Source: Balaenoptera acutorostrata (lineage: Eukaryota > Chordata > Mammalia > Artiodactyla > Balaenopteridae). From it: a stretch of DNA of 64,000 nt. Under the pieces are notes generated by a model. That model was not told the origin of the DNA. It did not search any database and worked only from the letters and a program-made list of their open reading frames with translations. How positions within the stretch are numbered: the stretch's first letter is position 1; each line of letters opens with the position of its first letter. This document shows positions 23,541 to 36,530 of the stretch, piece by piece. A program made the translations under genes and the position numbers. The DNA is taken from assembly GCF_949987535.1 (NCBI RefSeq), contig NC_080078.1, positions 27,362,942 through 27,426,941 of the forward strand, read 5' to 3'.

Positions 23541-24269
23541 AATATTCAACCAATTTAAAATCAGAAGCTTAATGACAACCGCTTTAAGTGATCCAACCCA
23601 TTCTAGGCTCTGAGGCACACGTACTCTAAGGGTGGAAACCAAACGTTCTGAGGTTCCTCCCTGCCCTTCAATAAGGGGAAAGTAGCCTGTGGTTGCTAAT
23701 CTTTTGGGTTCTGGCTTTAAAACACCTTAAGGATGATTGTGAGAGGAAAAGAAGATATTTGCATGGAGGAAGGAAGAGGGTGTAGGCTCAGAACTTGAGG
23801 GAAGACTGACTGGGGGTGTGGGGAATGAGGGGCAATCAAGGAGGTTTCTAGGTGGGACCTGAAATCCTGGGACCGGCTCTCAGAAAAGATGTCCAGCCCA
23901 CTGCCTGGAAGGACAGGACTAAAGGAAAAGGCCCACGAGGCCATGAGTCACAGGAACCTCCCACCCAGAGCCTACAGCCTTCCCCTCACCACTCAGTCTA
24001 TATGTCAGGGGTGGGGTTTGCAATCCCAGCATCCTGTCCATGGCTCAGCCAAGCTGGCTCATGAAATTAATCCTCATAAATAGAATTACAATATATCTGT
24101 GGTATTAAAATATCATGGGGAAGGCAATTAGGAAAAGTAATGTCTTAAAAGGTAATGAACAAAAAGATTGAGAAGCACTGCTCTAGAAGGTGCTTTCAAT
24201 CATCACACAGGTTAGGACGGCCAATCAGCTAGAGAAGGCGGGCAAGTGACTTAACCATTGTAAAAATAA
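23541..24269. other. Intergenic, unrecognised segment
   Basis: No clear repeat or gene. Overlapping small open frames at 23850-24080 have no family resemblance. Confidence 0.5.
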
Positions 24270-24630
24270 CTAAATGATACTTATTGTAGGTTTGCTATGT
24301 GCAGACACTATGGTCAGACTATTACATGCCTGTGCAGGGCATATCACTAAGCACTGTTCCAGCCCCAGCTTGCTCTGTTCTGCTCCTTCCTCCCCTTAGA
24401 TGGGAGTGGGGGCTCCCTCTACCACCACGATCCCCCTCCTTTGAGATCAAGGTGTCCTGGGGTGGTGTCCACTGAGATAACAAGGTAGGTACTGCTATGT
24501 TCACCTTATTTTACAGGTGAGGAGAAGAAGACATAGAAGTTAACTAGCTTGTCCAAGGCTACCCAGCTAATCGTGGAGCATGGAATACAGTCCGCCTGAC
24601 TTCTAAACCTGTGTTCTTCACACCTACTGC
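24270..24630 (+). repeat. MIR SINE, with an extra segment in the middle
   Basis: ACTTATTGTAGGTTTGCTATG at left and GGTAGGTACTGCTATGTTCA ... TAGCTTGTCCAAGGCTACC at right are MIR. About 24340-24470 between them is not MIR and could be an insertion. Confidence 0.7.
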
Positions 24631-27133
24631 CTCCTTAGATGCTTGACACTGGAAGGCCTTGAATGCCATCCTGAGTTGTTTAGATTTGAACATGTGGCTC
24701 AGATGGTCCCCATCCTTTCCACGCTTAAGCATCCCTTTAACATAAACTCAAAATACTCTTGGATCGATCCTTCAGGAAGGCAGTCGGATTTTTTATGTCT
24801 GTTGGTTGGGACAATGCATTTAAAAAGTTACTATGAATTCAGCAATGCTTTCATATGACATTATTTCATATAGATTTTTGACTTATTAATTCCAACAGCA
24901 TCTACAAACATTTGAAAAACTTTAGTATATGACCTCTGTTACTGATTCTGTCTGTGCACAATGGTTGGTACACACAGGACTGGGGAAGCAGTTGCAATAC
25001 CTGTAGAGTTCTGCTCACGACCTAAGGTCCGTGGGAGATCCATTGGTGTGTATCACACATATCAATTGTCTGAAAATGAAGTCGCCTGCATACTAATGCT
25101 ATATTGTTAAGTCCACTAAAAGAAGACAGTATTTGGTTGACTAATTTTTACTCATAGAAGCAGAGGGAGTTTAATCATTAAACTAATCTTTTCTCTTGGA
25201 AACAAGAACTTTCGATGGCTTGTAATAAAAATAAAAATATTATTGCTGTTTTGACAAGCCATTCATCATTAACAAAAAAGGGAAAAAAAAGTAAGAATGA
25301 TGTGGAACACAAAAAGCAATTACCTGCCCCTCTTCGCAGCAAATAGCCTTTTGTGAAAATGATAGTGGTTCCTATGGATTAGCAATTAACCTTTTGTAGG
25401 GATTTAGGAGGAACCCCATGGAGGCTTTCCTACGGGGAAAATAATACTTAAATCCGGCAAGTTTTGTGGAGTGTGTTTTTCCTTATTTTTGGAGACATTC
25501 TTTTTCCCTTACTGCACCCTCTGTCTTAGAATGCATTCTGAGAAGAGGCAGAGGGCAGTGCAAAATAAAAATTCAGGGCATCTTGTTAAAAAATTGAGAA
25601 TTTCAAGGTGGTGACAGCAGAGCATTCTACCAAGCACGGGGCTTTCCTGAGCCTGTGTGACTGTACATGCCTTGGAACTGGCTCTGGCAAAGAGGTTTGA
25701 CCTTGCAAATGACAATGTTCTAAGAGTTATCTGTCTTTGTTGGTAGGCACTGATGAGTCTGCTGTTGTAATCCATTTGCCTGATTTGGAGTTAGTCTTGT
25801 GGGGGAAAGTTGGGCTAGTGATGGGAGGGGCCATTTCCCTGGGGACCTATTCACAAGGGTCTTAAATGTAGACTTTTGATGTTTTCTCCAAATGTGGTTC
25901 TACCTGCAGTCTTGTAGAAGAAGGCAGGGGTGATAGAAGAAGACATTAAATTTGGGTCTGATTATTGGACCACATTGCTTGTAGGGACCTTTGACTTAAT
26001 ATTAAAAGGAAATAAATCATGTAATTTTATTGTAGGACCTTGTCATTGGGGTGGGGCATGTATACAGACTTAATTTTGCAATTTATAAGTAATACATAGC
26101 TATCATTTTAAGCATACTTGCAATAATACTATGATTATCCAAAAATCCCAAATAATAATATTTTACTGTAAAAAATCCTCCCCAAACCCTGTGGTTTTTT
26201 ATTAATCAAAAACAATTAATTTTGTTGAGTGAAAAAAGCAAGGTGCAGAACAACGTATAAAATATGCTACCTTTTGTGTAAGATAATTTTTGTGAATATA
26301 GATTTATGCTTGAATATACATAAAAAAATCTGGCAGGATATAAGAAACTAAGATAGTTGGTTTTCTGTTGAAGGAAATTGGGCAAATTGGATTCAGGATG
26401 AGAAGGAAATTTTTGTTTTTCATTGTTTATCTTTTAATTCTTTTTGCTATTTTGAATCATATAGTTTAAAAATGTATTAAAAATTAAATAAAATTAACAA
26501 ATAAAAATGTAATTCAATAAAAGATAAGAAATCAGTTATTATACATTGAACTAAATTTTGGGGTTAAAAGCATTAATTTATTAAATAAATGAATCTAAAT
26601 TATAGCCATTTGAAAAAAAATCCCATTTTGTCATTTCTTCATGGCCCGGTCCTTTCTTGACCTCTGAGATGCTTGATTTGGAGTTTGCTTCTTATATTTT
26701 TCTAAGAAATACCATTAGGTGAAGGTACTTTCCCAATAAAAAATAGGTTTAGAGAATTCAAAGCTGGCTCATTTCAAAAGTAGAATTGATTGTTATTTAA
26801 CATAAATCTAATCAGGCCCAGTTTTGCCTCCACAGGGAGATATGATATACAGCATTGACATCTGGAATGAGAATGATGTTTAGAAGTCAAGACAAGTGCT
26901 TGGAATAAGAGAAAGGAGGAAATAGTGTGATAGTTTGTGTATCATTTTGGTGGGAGAAATGAGATTGTGAATAGCTTATTCATGGAGATTATTCTTTAGG
27001 ACTAATAAATCAAAAGGTTGGTTCTTTACCCAATCTTGAAAAAAGAATAAATGGCATTCTTTCTCTTTTCTCTCCTATGCCACTTCCAGATAAATCCTTG
27101 AATTTTTTAACCATATCAATTTTATCATAGTCA
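24631..27133. other. Intergenic, mostly unrecognised, AT-rich
   Basis: 2.5 kb with no gene. About 26220-26500 (GCAAGGTGCAGAACAACGTA ... ACTCTGG-like context) resembles an ancient repeat also seen near 21360; family not placed. The remainder could include conserved non-coding DNA. Confidence 0.45.
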
Positions 27134-27400
27134 GTGTAGTGGATGCTGTGGTGTGCTTCCTCATACTCCATTCAAAGCAGAAATATTTATTTCCTCATCT
27201 GCTGGAAATGTTGGAGGCCAGCAGTTTTCACCTGAGTCTCTAAGTCTTGCTCTCAGCTGAAGAGAGCTGCCTCATCCCTTCTCCTTCCTGGGGCTAGCCA
27301 GGTATGATTGGAATGGATATATTAGGTGTTTGGGAGAGCCCCACATTGGTTCCCTGACCTGTGGAGTAAAAACTACCATAGTGGGAGCAGGCCAGCAGCA
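27134..27400 (+). repeat. LTR-like repeat, copy 1
   Basis: Begins GTGTAGTGGATGCTGTGGTG and contains CTCATCTGCTGGAAATGTTG. It is clearly related to the segment at 29066-29490. The family could not be named. Confidence 0.5.
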
Positions 27401-27614
27401 AGTGTCTAAAATGACCCTTCTCTCTCATTTCTGCCAGAACAGTATATAAAAAACAATATTGCAGGGGTAGCAATCCCCATCATATCTTCATTTAATTCAC
27501 TGGTCTGTCCCCTACAAAAGTCAGATGAATCCTGGTAGGCGAGAGTGGATACTGCAAACTCAACAAAGTAGTAGCCCCAGTTGCAGAGTGGGGTGCTTTT
27601 GAAACCCACCTGCA

Positions 27615-28180
27615 AATTCTTTGACACTCTTCCGTCAAGAGGTGCTGTTCAGATCCCCTGTCATTGAATCTAGAGGGGGCTTTGTGACTATCTTGATGAT
27701 TAAAATGTGGCAGAAGTGATTCTGCTGCGTGACTTCCAAGGTTAGTTTAGTAAAGGCCACGTTGGTTTCTTTTGGGACACTCACTCTGGGAGCCTTCAGT
27801 TGCCATGTAACCAGTCTGGCTACCCTGAGTCCACCATGTCAAAACACTACTTCGAGAGATGGGTGAGAGAGAGGGAGGAGAGGGGAAAAGATAGAGAGAA
27901 GAGAGAAGAGAGAGAGAGATTGAGACTTGTCTGAGCAACCTTGGATGTTTCAACCTGTAGCTATTTGAGTCATCCCAGCCCAGGGACCAGATATATGAGT
28001 GAAAAAGGCTTTGTGATGACCCTGACCCCAGGCACTGACTAACTGTAACCACATGAGAGACCCTGATTGAGAATTGCCCAGCTGAGCTGAGCTGATCTCC
28101 AGAATTAGAGCAAAATAAATGCTTGTTATTGTTTTAAGGCATTGAATGGTTACAAGTCGGTAACTGGAACATAGCTGCTG
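27615..28180 (+). mobile_element. MLT1-type MaLR LTR
   Basis: Starts CACTCTTCCGTCAAGAGGTG, includes GCAGAAGTGATTCTGCTGCG and a GA-rich stretch at 27860-27925, and ends GGTTACAAGTCGGTAACTGG, the layout of MLT1-type LTRs. Solo. Confidence 0.8.
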
Positions 28181-28518
28181 TGCCAGATATGGTATCTTTT
28201 GCTGGAGGAGATCAATATGTCCTCAGGTACATGGCATGTGACTATTGATGGAAGAAATGTGCTGATTTTCACCCCTATCAGAAAGGAGGACCAGAAACAG
28301 TTTGCATTTACTTAGGATGGACAATAGTATACATTTATTTTCTTGCCCCAGTCTTATCTTAACTTTCCTTCCCTTTGTTAAAATATAGTCCCAAAGGTCC
28401 TTGGTCATCTGGACATCCCATAGAACATCCTATTGGCCCACTCTACTGATGACATCATTGATATACCAAATGGGCAAGAAGTGGCAAGTACTTTGGAGGC
28501 ATTGGTATGATATCTATG
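28181..28518. other. Intergenic, unrecognised segment
   Basis: Nothing recognised. Confidence 0.5.
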
Positions 28519-28760
28519 TGTTGTAGCCTGTTTGGGCTGCTATAACAAGATACCACAGATTGGGTAGCTTATAAACAACAGAAATGTATTTCTCACTGAA
28601 GAAATCCTTGGGTGTCTTTTGATACTCATTGGCCCAATTTTGATGGCAATGTTGGTTGGCCTGAGAAACACATGAGACCAGGTGCTCAGACTCCTCAGAG
28701 AAGAGGGTCTAGATTGCTCCACCAGATAAGCCACCTTGACCTGCAGAGGTGCTAGCCATG
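28519..28760 (-). mobile_element. MaLR LTR remnant, minus orientation
   Basis: GTAGCCTGTTTGGGCTGCTA and GCTTATAAACAACAGAAATG mark the reversed end of an MST/MLT1-type LTR. Past about 28600 it becomes unrecognisable or is interrupted. Confidence 0.7.
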
Positions 28761-28850
28761 GGTGAGGGGAATCTAGAATGGCTGGTTGGAGGAGGGGGCA
28801 TAAAGAGAAGCAGTTTTGGCAATGGGACCTGCTTTAGTGCTGGGGGCCTA

Positions 28851-28950
28851 TTTAGTAACAGTTCTATTAGAATAGTTCTATTTTAGTTCTAATAGTTAGA
28901 ACTATTTCGTTCTAATAGTTCTATTTTAGAACTATTTAGTAATAGTTCAT
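28851..28950. repeat. Local inverted/direct repeat of AGTTCTA units
   Basis: About 100 bases built from repeated and inverted AATAGTTCTATTTTAG and TAGAACTATTT blocks, bounded by TTTAGTAACAGTTC and TTTAGTAATAGTTC. Confidence 0.85.
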
Positions 28951-29065
28951 CACATTAATTATCCTGTGGAAATTTGCCCCAGGAAAAGAGACCCGACAGA
29001 ATCCTGGAGAAGCTGCTCACAGAGTTAATTATGTGAAACACATGTATCTGACAAGGGGTAGACTG

Positions 29066-29490
29066 TAGTGGATACTGTAATGTGCTGACCAGATCACTCC
29101 CTTCCAGGACTGAAACATTCATTCTCTCAGCTGCTGGGAATATTGGCAGTTGCAAGCTCTTGGCTGAGTTCGTTTCTAAGAATTGCCTTCAGCTAAAAAG
29201 AGGTGCTTTGCTCAAGATTACCCCATGGCTCTTTACAGGGGTGGCCACAACTAAGGACTGGTTGATGCAGGGGTTTGAAGTTCTCTTGCCCCAATTCAGG
29301 CCAACCCAGCTCCAGAACACCTTATAGGATCAGCTGAGGCCTTTGTTGTGACCGCATCACAATTCAACTTCTCCTTTTGATCAGTCTTGCTTTCTTTACT
29401 TCCTTATAGGTGTTGAGAACGCCCCAATGAATTTCCTGTATGGAAATCTTTTTCTCAAAGTCTGCTTCCTGGAGAATCTGACTTGTGACA
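29066..29490 (+). repeat. LTR-like repeat, copy 2
   Basis: GTAGTGGATACTGTAATGTG ... CTCAGCTGCTGGGAATATTG parallels copy 1 at 27134. It continues to TCTGCTTCCTGGAGAATCTG ... GTGACAG, an LTR-like end. Family unplaced. Confidence 0.55.
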
Positions 29491-29509
29491 GACAGGAAAT
29501 GCATTAATC

Positions 29510-29700
29510 AATTATTAAGCACATTTTAACATTATTATACGTATGTTTAGTGTACAAAAATGGGAAAATACAGAACAGTAAAAGGAAGAAGAGAAAAATT
29601 AACCATAACTATTTTTTTGTAGATAGCTTTTGCTTTTATTTGAATGATGTTATACTTATCATATTGCTTTTCACCTAACAATATAATTTGGAGATCAGTG
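29510..29700 (-). mobile_element. Old L1 3' UTR fragment, minus orientation
   Basis: AAAAATTAACCATAACTATT ... CATATTGCTTTTCACCTAAC is characteristic of reversed L1M 3' UTR. Confidence 0.65.
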
Positions 29701-30509
29701 TAAGATAGGTGCTTGAGGGTGAGCAACTGAAATTGATTCTGGTTTATTAAAAAGTAGAAAGCTTTTTGTTGAAAGCTATTCCGTGGTTCACAGAATTGCC
29801 AGGAAGGCTAGAGAATCAGGTTACTAAGAACAGAAACGAGGGAAATTAGGGACCAAGACCATAGGTAGAGCTACTCCCCAGGAGGAGTACGAGCCACTGT
29901 GGCCACCACTGGATGATGGACACATTCTCCTCTGTCTCTGTTTCTTTGTATCACTTGTTTCAAATCCAAAGCCCAAAATGGAGATGTCTGTCCATATCCC
30001 CAGCTGCTAGGATGTGGCAAAAGTGTGTAAATGGCCTTTTCATGGTCTGTAAAGAGATGTGACAGCCAGTCTCTGTCTCCTAGAAGTTCCTTTTCCTGCT
30101 TCCATCCTGTCTGTTAGAGGCTGTCCTCACATGCTTGGTGATCACTGGCTCGCTGTTAATATTAAAGAGTGGGGCACCAAAGGGATGACTGAAAGCTCTG
30201 TGTGTGTGAGTGGGGCTGGTGAACTAATTGGTTTCACTGAGGGATCTCCGTACTTCACCTTCTCTAGGTCTTTCCTCTTAGGAAGTGTTGTTTTTTGGGA
30301 GAAGAATCCACCAGGTTTCTACCTGGGGACACATGAGTCTGGTTTCCAGAGCGCTGGGACTTGGCTGGGAGGTTTCTGCAGAACAAAGTTTAATAATGGT
30401 CATGCCTTGCCTTTGGCTTTAGTGGAACTGTTTGTTTCCATTTTAAGATGTTTCTTATGGTCTGGGGTAGCTTTCATATATGTTATTTCTCCTTTTTAGT
30501 AGTTTATTT
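29701..30509. other. Intergenic, unrecognised segment
   Basis: Contains a 146-codon open frame (30059-30499) without recognisable domains; judged fortuitous. Confidence 0.5.
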
Positions 30510-30660
30510 AAATTCTGGAATGGATGTTGGATTTTATCAAATATTCTTAAGCATCTATTGATATGATCATATAATTTTTTTCCTTGATTTATTGAAAAAA
30601 GTTGAAATTTAGATTTCCTAGTAACAATCCATTCTTGATTTCCATAGGCATTTTAGTTAA
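30510..30660 (-). mobile_element. Old L1 ORF2 fragment, minus orientation
   Basis: GGATGTTGGATTTTATCAAA ... GCATCTATTGATATGATCAT is reversed L1 reverse-transcriptase sequence. Confidence 0.8.
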
Positions 30661-30729
30661 TTGGATAACAGCACTTTTGGAAAGTCTATAACAATGTATC
30701 TGTGTAACCATGGTAGCCAAAAAGAAGCC

Positions 30730-30965
30730 TCATTCCAGGAGGTTCAGCCCAATGTACTGGCAAAAGCACAGGCCCTGGAACCAGAGAGCTGTATCTTTGA
30801 GTCCTGCTTCTGCATCTTACTAATTATATGGCTGTGGCAAATTTCTTGATCCTCAGACTTTTCACCTGTGAAACGGGTATACAGAAATGAAAGTTAACTC
30901 ATGGAAATGTTTTGAGGATTAACTGAGTTAATCTGCTGCATAGACAGAGCTCAGTAAATATTAGG
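30730..30965 (+). repeat. MIR SINE
   Basis: AAAAGCACAGGCCCTGGAAC ... TTTGAGGATTAACTGAGTT spans nearly the full MIR. Confidence 0.85.
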
Positions 30966-33649
30966 GAAAAGATATTTTTGAATGAAGTGTATACCTGTAA
31001 GAACAGAGCAACTTGGTAACCATAGATGTCAAAAGACAGTATGCAGGTAGTTTTGTTAGTGTGAGCTGAAGTTTCAAAGAGCTATATTTCATATCAAATT
31101 GTTAGCACTCTGAGAAAATACACATTTCTCCCTCAATCATTTTATTCACCACACATTTTATTCCTAACACCAGTTGCATATTAAAATATATTATTAAAAT
31201 TAAATAAAAAATTATATTTAGATGAAACTTTTCCTTGTTTCTTCCTCCAGAAAAATTACTATGGTTCCAAGAAAGAAGATTGCAAATAAATGGAAATTGA
31301 ATATTAACTTTTTGGGTGAATTTATTTTGAGTAAGCATTAAATCCAAGGGAAGGAACTGAAAAACAGACTTATGGATTCAATTCAGTTTAAATATAGATG
31401 CATTTTAGATTATATGTGTATGTATGTATATATATTGTATTGATCTATATATAATATAGATTATGTATAATATATATATTACAGCTCTATATAGGTCAAT
31501 ATATAATATCTATATAATATATACTGTAGATCAATGAGTTTGAGCTTTGTCAATATGTAGCACATACAGCATGTGTGAATATAGCTGCAAAAACTTATTC
31601 TTGATCTGTGCGCATATAACAATTAGTGTGCTTTATTATTTTTGTTCTAACTGACTTGCATAAATACAGATTTCCACCTTGATGAAATCAACAATAAGTT
31701 ATGCAGGCTTTCTCATCTTTTCATATCCTATTCCCAAATATAACTCCACAAATATAGATAGTGTTTACCATCTTTTGGGATGTGAGCAATTGCTTGTTTA
31801 TTCTGATGAAGGAAATAAATTACCTTCCCATAATATTAGTGTGAGTCCCTAATCTCATTAGGTAAAGAATTTAAAAGACTCCAAAATGATTCAACACTAG
31901 TTAATAGCATCTTAATTATCTCACATCATTTTAGGAAATACAAAATGTCCCTCTGGGGTGTACTTTGCCTTGGTAGGAATAATGACTGATGAGGGTTTAG
32001 AGAATGGCTGTGCAGTCATATAACAAATTCTTCAAACAGAAATACATGTGACAACTCAAGTCAGATCTGTTGACTGGACCCTGGAGAAGTGGCTTGTTGG
32101 AGGCGAGAGGGGAAAACCCTGGTTACCAGGAGGAAGAGGGATAGACGTTAGGGACAGGGTGGAGAGGGCCAGATGAACTGGCTTTCTCTTTAATAAAGCC
32201 ACACTGGCCAGTTCCATTCTCTGGGAGGAATTTCGCTTACAGGATGAGGAGAAGGAAAGAGTGGGGGAAAGGCTGCCTAAAGTTGAATGTGGAGGAGGTG
32301 AACCATGTTTTACTCAAACTCTGAGCCGGACAGACACACCACTGACACCAGACACAATGGCTTTGACATCGCTGCTCATCACCACAGATGTGCAAGCACC
32401 TAAGAAAAACCATCTGGTATATGAAAGGATATCAGATTTCAAAAGAGGGGGATCAAACTCAACCATCAGAACAAAAATTGCCTGGTGAGCTAGAGGTGCT
32501 GCAAGAAATGGGAGAATACTCAATGTTTAGAATTTTTCTAAATTATGTTTTAACACAATTCTTTGGAGCATTGCATTTGTAAACATTATATTTGCGGGTG
32601 ATCTTAAAGAGGAAAGAGGTGGAGATTAGGAAGGATTGTATGGAGAAAACATACACAATGGATAAATTAAAATCTGTGATGACACAATCATGTATTTATA
32701 GGTTGTCTATTGCAGGAAATGGAATCAGTGAAGGGGGAGACATGCTCTAAAATTTCTCCCAAAACTCAGAAGAAGAAGATAAAGACATGGACATTGACTT
32801 AAGAAAAGATAAAGGAAATGTAGGACAGAGGGAGAAGAATGAGAAGAATTTCAGAAGGAACAAACAGTAAATAGAGAAGGAATATTTTAAATAAATAATA
32901 GAAGATAGTTTGATTTTTAGCTGAATAAAGATTTAGGTATTAAATTTATGGTTTACTAATCATGGGCAAAAATAGACTAATGAAAATAGACTAACAAAGA
33001 GTATAACCCATACAGTATTGAGTCTAAGAGGGTTTCATGCTTGATATTTTTCAGAGGTGTTGATAGAAGGGTTTGCAGAATGATGACACTACTGCCATAT
33101 GGTAGACAGAAACTGTAAGGTGTATCTTGACTCCAGAGGGTACAAAAATGCAAAAAAATTCATCTTTAATCAATGAAATAGGCTAATCTAGTGAAATGTT
33201 TGCATTTTAAGGAGAAGAAAAAGAATATGAAGAACACTACTTATTAAGGAAATAAGATAAGGTTAAGATTTTTCTTATCTGCAAACCAGTGATCAAAGAC
33301 AATGGAGCAACTTGCACAGAACTTGGAGAGGATGAGATATTGCATTAAGATCGTGATACTTGCCTCCTCTGCTGTTCATGTGAGAATGCAACAGAAAGAC
33401 ATTCTCAGACACGCTCAAGATGTATACCCTTAACATACACTTCCTGAAAATAATTACCTGCCATCATATTTCAGACAACCAAAAAATGAATCAAATTAAA
33501 GAAACCAAATATGTGGAATTCATGGTATAAAACAATTGGTGGCAAATAATTAAATTACTAATGCTTACATTAAATCTAAATAATTATTGCCCATATTACA
33601 ACACAAATATTTTTTAAAAATCTTTAAAGTGAAGCATGTAATGTATAAG
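30966..33649. other. Intergenic, mostly unrecognised, AT-rich
   Basis: Contains an AT-palindromic patch at 31410-31540 built of TATATAATATAGAT-like units. No gene; small open frames are not protein-like. Confidence 0.5.
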
Positions 33650-34132
33650 TGTATTAATCAGAGCTCTTCAGAGAAACAGAACCAATAGGATGTGTGTGTG
33701 TATGGGTGTGTATATATATATTTATTTATTATAATGAATTGGCTCACCTGATTATGGAGTCTGGCCAGGTTCAAATCTGCAGTGTGGGCCAGCAGGCTGA
33801 AGATCCAGGAAAACGAATGGTGCAGTTCCAGTCTGAAAGCAAGCAATCTGGAGATCTGGAAGAATCGATGGTCCAAATGAAGTCCAGAGGCAGTCTGCTG
33901 GAGAATTCCCTTTTACTAGGGGGAAGGTTGTTCTTTCTTTTCTAGTCAAGCCTTCAGTTGATTGGATTAGGCTCACCTACATTATGGAGGGCAATCTTTT
34001 TACTCTATTGATTAAAATGTTAATTTTGTCCAAAAACAACCTCACAGAAACACCCAGAATAATGTTTGATCAAATGTCTGGGTATCCATGGCTAAGTGAA
34101 GTTGACACATAAATACTAACCATCACAATAAA
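33650..34132 (-). mobile_element. LTR-type interspersed repeat (MaLR-like), minus orientation
   Basis: GTGTATTAATCAGAGCTCTT at one end and GAAGTTGACACATAAATACT ... CCATCACA at the other are the reversed ends of a common mammalian LTR. The same family occurs at 51345-51782. Subfamily not verified. Confidence 0.7.
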
Positions 34133-34445
34133 TGAAAGTTCTTTAATGATCATAACCAAGATCTAAAAGGAGAAACTGTATTCTTAAAACTGGGAAATGT
34201 TAAGGAGTAGACTGAAGGAAAAAAGTGTATACAGTGGTATGCTGGCAAACCAGATCTCCGAAGGTAGAGGTAGGAAGAGGTGTGTCCACTCAGCTCTGTG
34301 AGCCAGTACAGGATGCCTCCAGCACAAACTGTCCATGCATGTGTGCTTACATGCTGAATTCTCACCTACTCTATCTCTCATCCATGCTTCATTTTTGTTT
34401 GCATTTTCCTGATAGGTCTTCCTCAGTTACTTTACTCTTCCTTTC

Positions 34446-34447
<2 letters not shown>

Positions 34448-34480
<33 letters not shown>
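34448..34480. repeat. (TA)n microsatellite
   Basis: About 16 tandem TA units followed by a T-run. Confidence 0.97.
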
Positions 34481-34484
<4 letters not shown>

Positions 34485-34499
34485 TTTAAGCAAAATAGA

Positions 34500-34980
34500 A
34501 GGGTTTTTTTAAAGCAAAATAGATTTTAGTTTTTAAAACCTTATTTGAAATTCCTAACCATTTGACAGGGAAATTTAACCCATTTATATTTACTGTCACA
34601 ATAAACATGTTTGGTCTTATATCTGATATTTTGTTTTATGGTTATTGCTTTTGTACTTCTATCTTTCAAAAATATGGATTTTCACTGCGTTTTTTTCTTC
34701 TTCTATATTCTTGAGCGTTTTCCAAATTTGTTCTCCATAGCACAGTTTTCTAGTGTCCTTTATGCTTTAAGTTATCTTCAGTGTGGATTTTAATTCTTCT
34801 ACTAGAGTTTAGATTTCCTTGAGTTCTTTTTTTAAAATTTCATATGGCTTTTTTTCTTTTGAGGCTCCCTACTTTTGTTTTATAGAGGATTTTTGATTCC
34901 TTATCTATCTATCTATCTCTCTACCTATCTATCTATCTACCTATCAGTTAAGGATAAATGTAAACTTACTTGCTATTTAC
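34500..34980 (-). mobile_element. Old L1 fragment, minus orientation
   Basis: AACCCATTTATATTTACTGTC and CTTTATGCTTTAAGTTATC are typical of reversed L1M ORF2/3' sequence. Confidence 0.65.
34902..34945. repeat. (TCTA)n microsatellite
   Basis: Tandem TCTA with a few TCTC and CCTA variants, within the old L1. Confidence 0.95.
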
Positions 34981-36095
34981 CAACAAGTATTTTAAAAAAT
35001 TCTTTCCATTTCTTTTAGAAAATCACTTTTAAGTTATGCTTTTTCTCTGAGCCTTTAGGGTAATATTATCTTTCTGTACGTTTCAGTGCCTTTTTATAGG
35101 CCTCAAATGTGAATCATAATTTTGAGGAAGCAAATCTTTGCATCATTTAACTATTCCACCAAAATTTTGCTTATGAATAATAAGACCTGTGATATTTTAT
35201 GGCAACGGATTATGGGTCCCAAGTTACAGAGAACTCAAAAGAAAGTACATTCCGTGTGTTTTTTGAAGTCCCAGAATAAAAGTAGTTTTAAAATAACTTA
35301 TGATCTCTAGAACTTATTCTCATCTACTGAGAAGAAAGTATAGACATAAGAAGGATTATTAGAAATTTATATAGATGGAAAATATTTGGTATAAAAATTA
35401 CCTCATTTTGGTAGTAATGTTTTATTAAGTTAGAAAAAGAAAGTTTTCTTTGAGGCTTCTCAATACCCTACAGAAAGTTTGATATTTTAATCTTAATTCA
35501 TAACACTTGTGGGTTTTAATGACATAAAGAAATTTGGGTATTTACAAATTTGTTTCTTGGAGAACTCTCAAAAAAAGCCATGCTTTTTCATAGTTGTCCA
35601 GCCTCTTCCTGCCTTTCTCAGGAACAGTGAATTTTAAGTGCATCAGTACCAGAAATTTATGAATATACAAATATCTATGCTCACACATCAGACTTAGCAA
35701 ATCCCTTGTAAAAGCAGAACAACTTTGTGTGATGTATGCAGCTTTCCAAATGTTGTTTGTTTCTAACACTTAGAAACAGTCTTAGAAGGCACATACATTT
35801 CAGGCACCAGGAGTGAGAGACACCTGCTGGTCTAAGAAGAGCCAGAGATACTTTATTTTGACTTCAGACCAGCTATCAGTATTTGACAAGAGCACCTGTG
35901 CTGAGAGTTAGTCGGATTCTGCTCTCAGGCACCGCGATGCGTGAGTCTGCAATGGCAACTCCTGGTTAGAGTGTGCAGGCAGCGCGTGCTTGATTAATGG
36001 CCTTAAATATGAAATATCATTCTTATATATCTGGAGGAATTTCTGCCAATATGATCTAGGTGAATGTGACCTAGAAGTTCTCTTAATTTACTGCT
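34981..36095. other. Intergenic, unrecognised segment
   Basis: No gene or named repeat seen. Confidence 0.5.
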
Positions 36096-36099
36096 TTGG

Positions 36100-36530
36100 G
36101 GTAGCTCAGTGTCTAAAGTAGTAGTGTGCTCTGGGGACAGAACATGGACTTCAGTCATGTAGATCTGGACTGAGGTCCAGCATTGCCTTAATTAACCACG
36201 TGACCTTGGAAGGTCATGTAGCCATCATTTATTAAGCACTTTGCCTTCAGTCAGATTCCCCAGAAGCAGACCCTGGGATGAAGATCGCGGTGGGCATCAG
36301 CAAGAATTCAGTCAGAAAGGCAGAACTACAAAGAGTAATATGGGAAAAAGAATTTATTATAGGGTTGAAAAGTGGGACAACTGAGAAATTATAACCAGGA
36401 GCAGTTTCTTCTCAGTCGCTGTGGCCTTATCTGTAAATTTGGGATAATAAAACCTTCCTCTTTGTTGTTGTGAGGGATGAATGAGGAAACATGTTAAACA
36501 GCACAGAGTGGGTGCTCAAAAACAGCTAAA
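36100..36530 (+). repeat. MIR SINE, split
   Basis: GTGCTCTGGGGACAGAACAT ... ACCACGTGACCTTGGAAGG at left and GTTGTTGTGAGGGATGAATG ... GTGGGTGCTCAAAAACAGC at right are MIR halves. The middle (about 36240-36400) is another repeat I cannot name. Confidence 0.65.

Noticed and set aside
30059..30499. 146-codon plus-strand frame
   Set aside because: No recognisable family, composition or neighbours; ordinary intergenic context.
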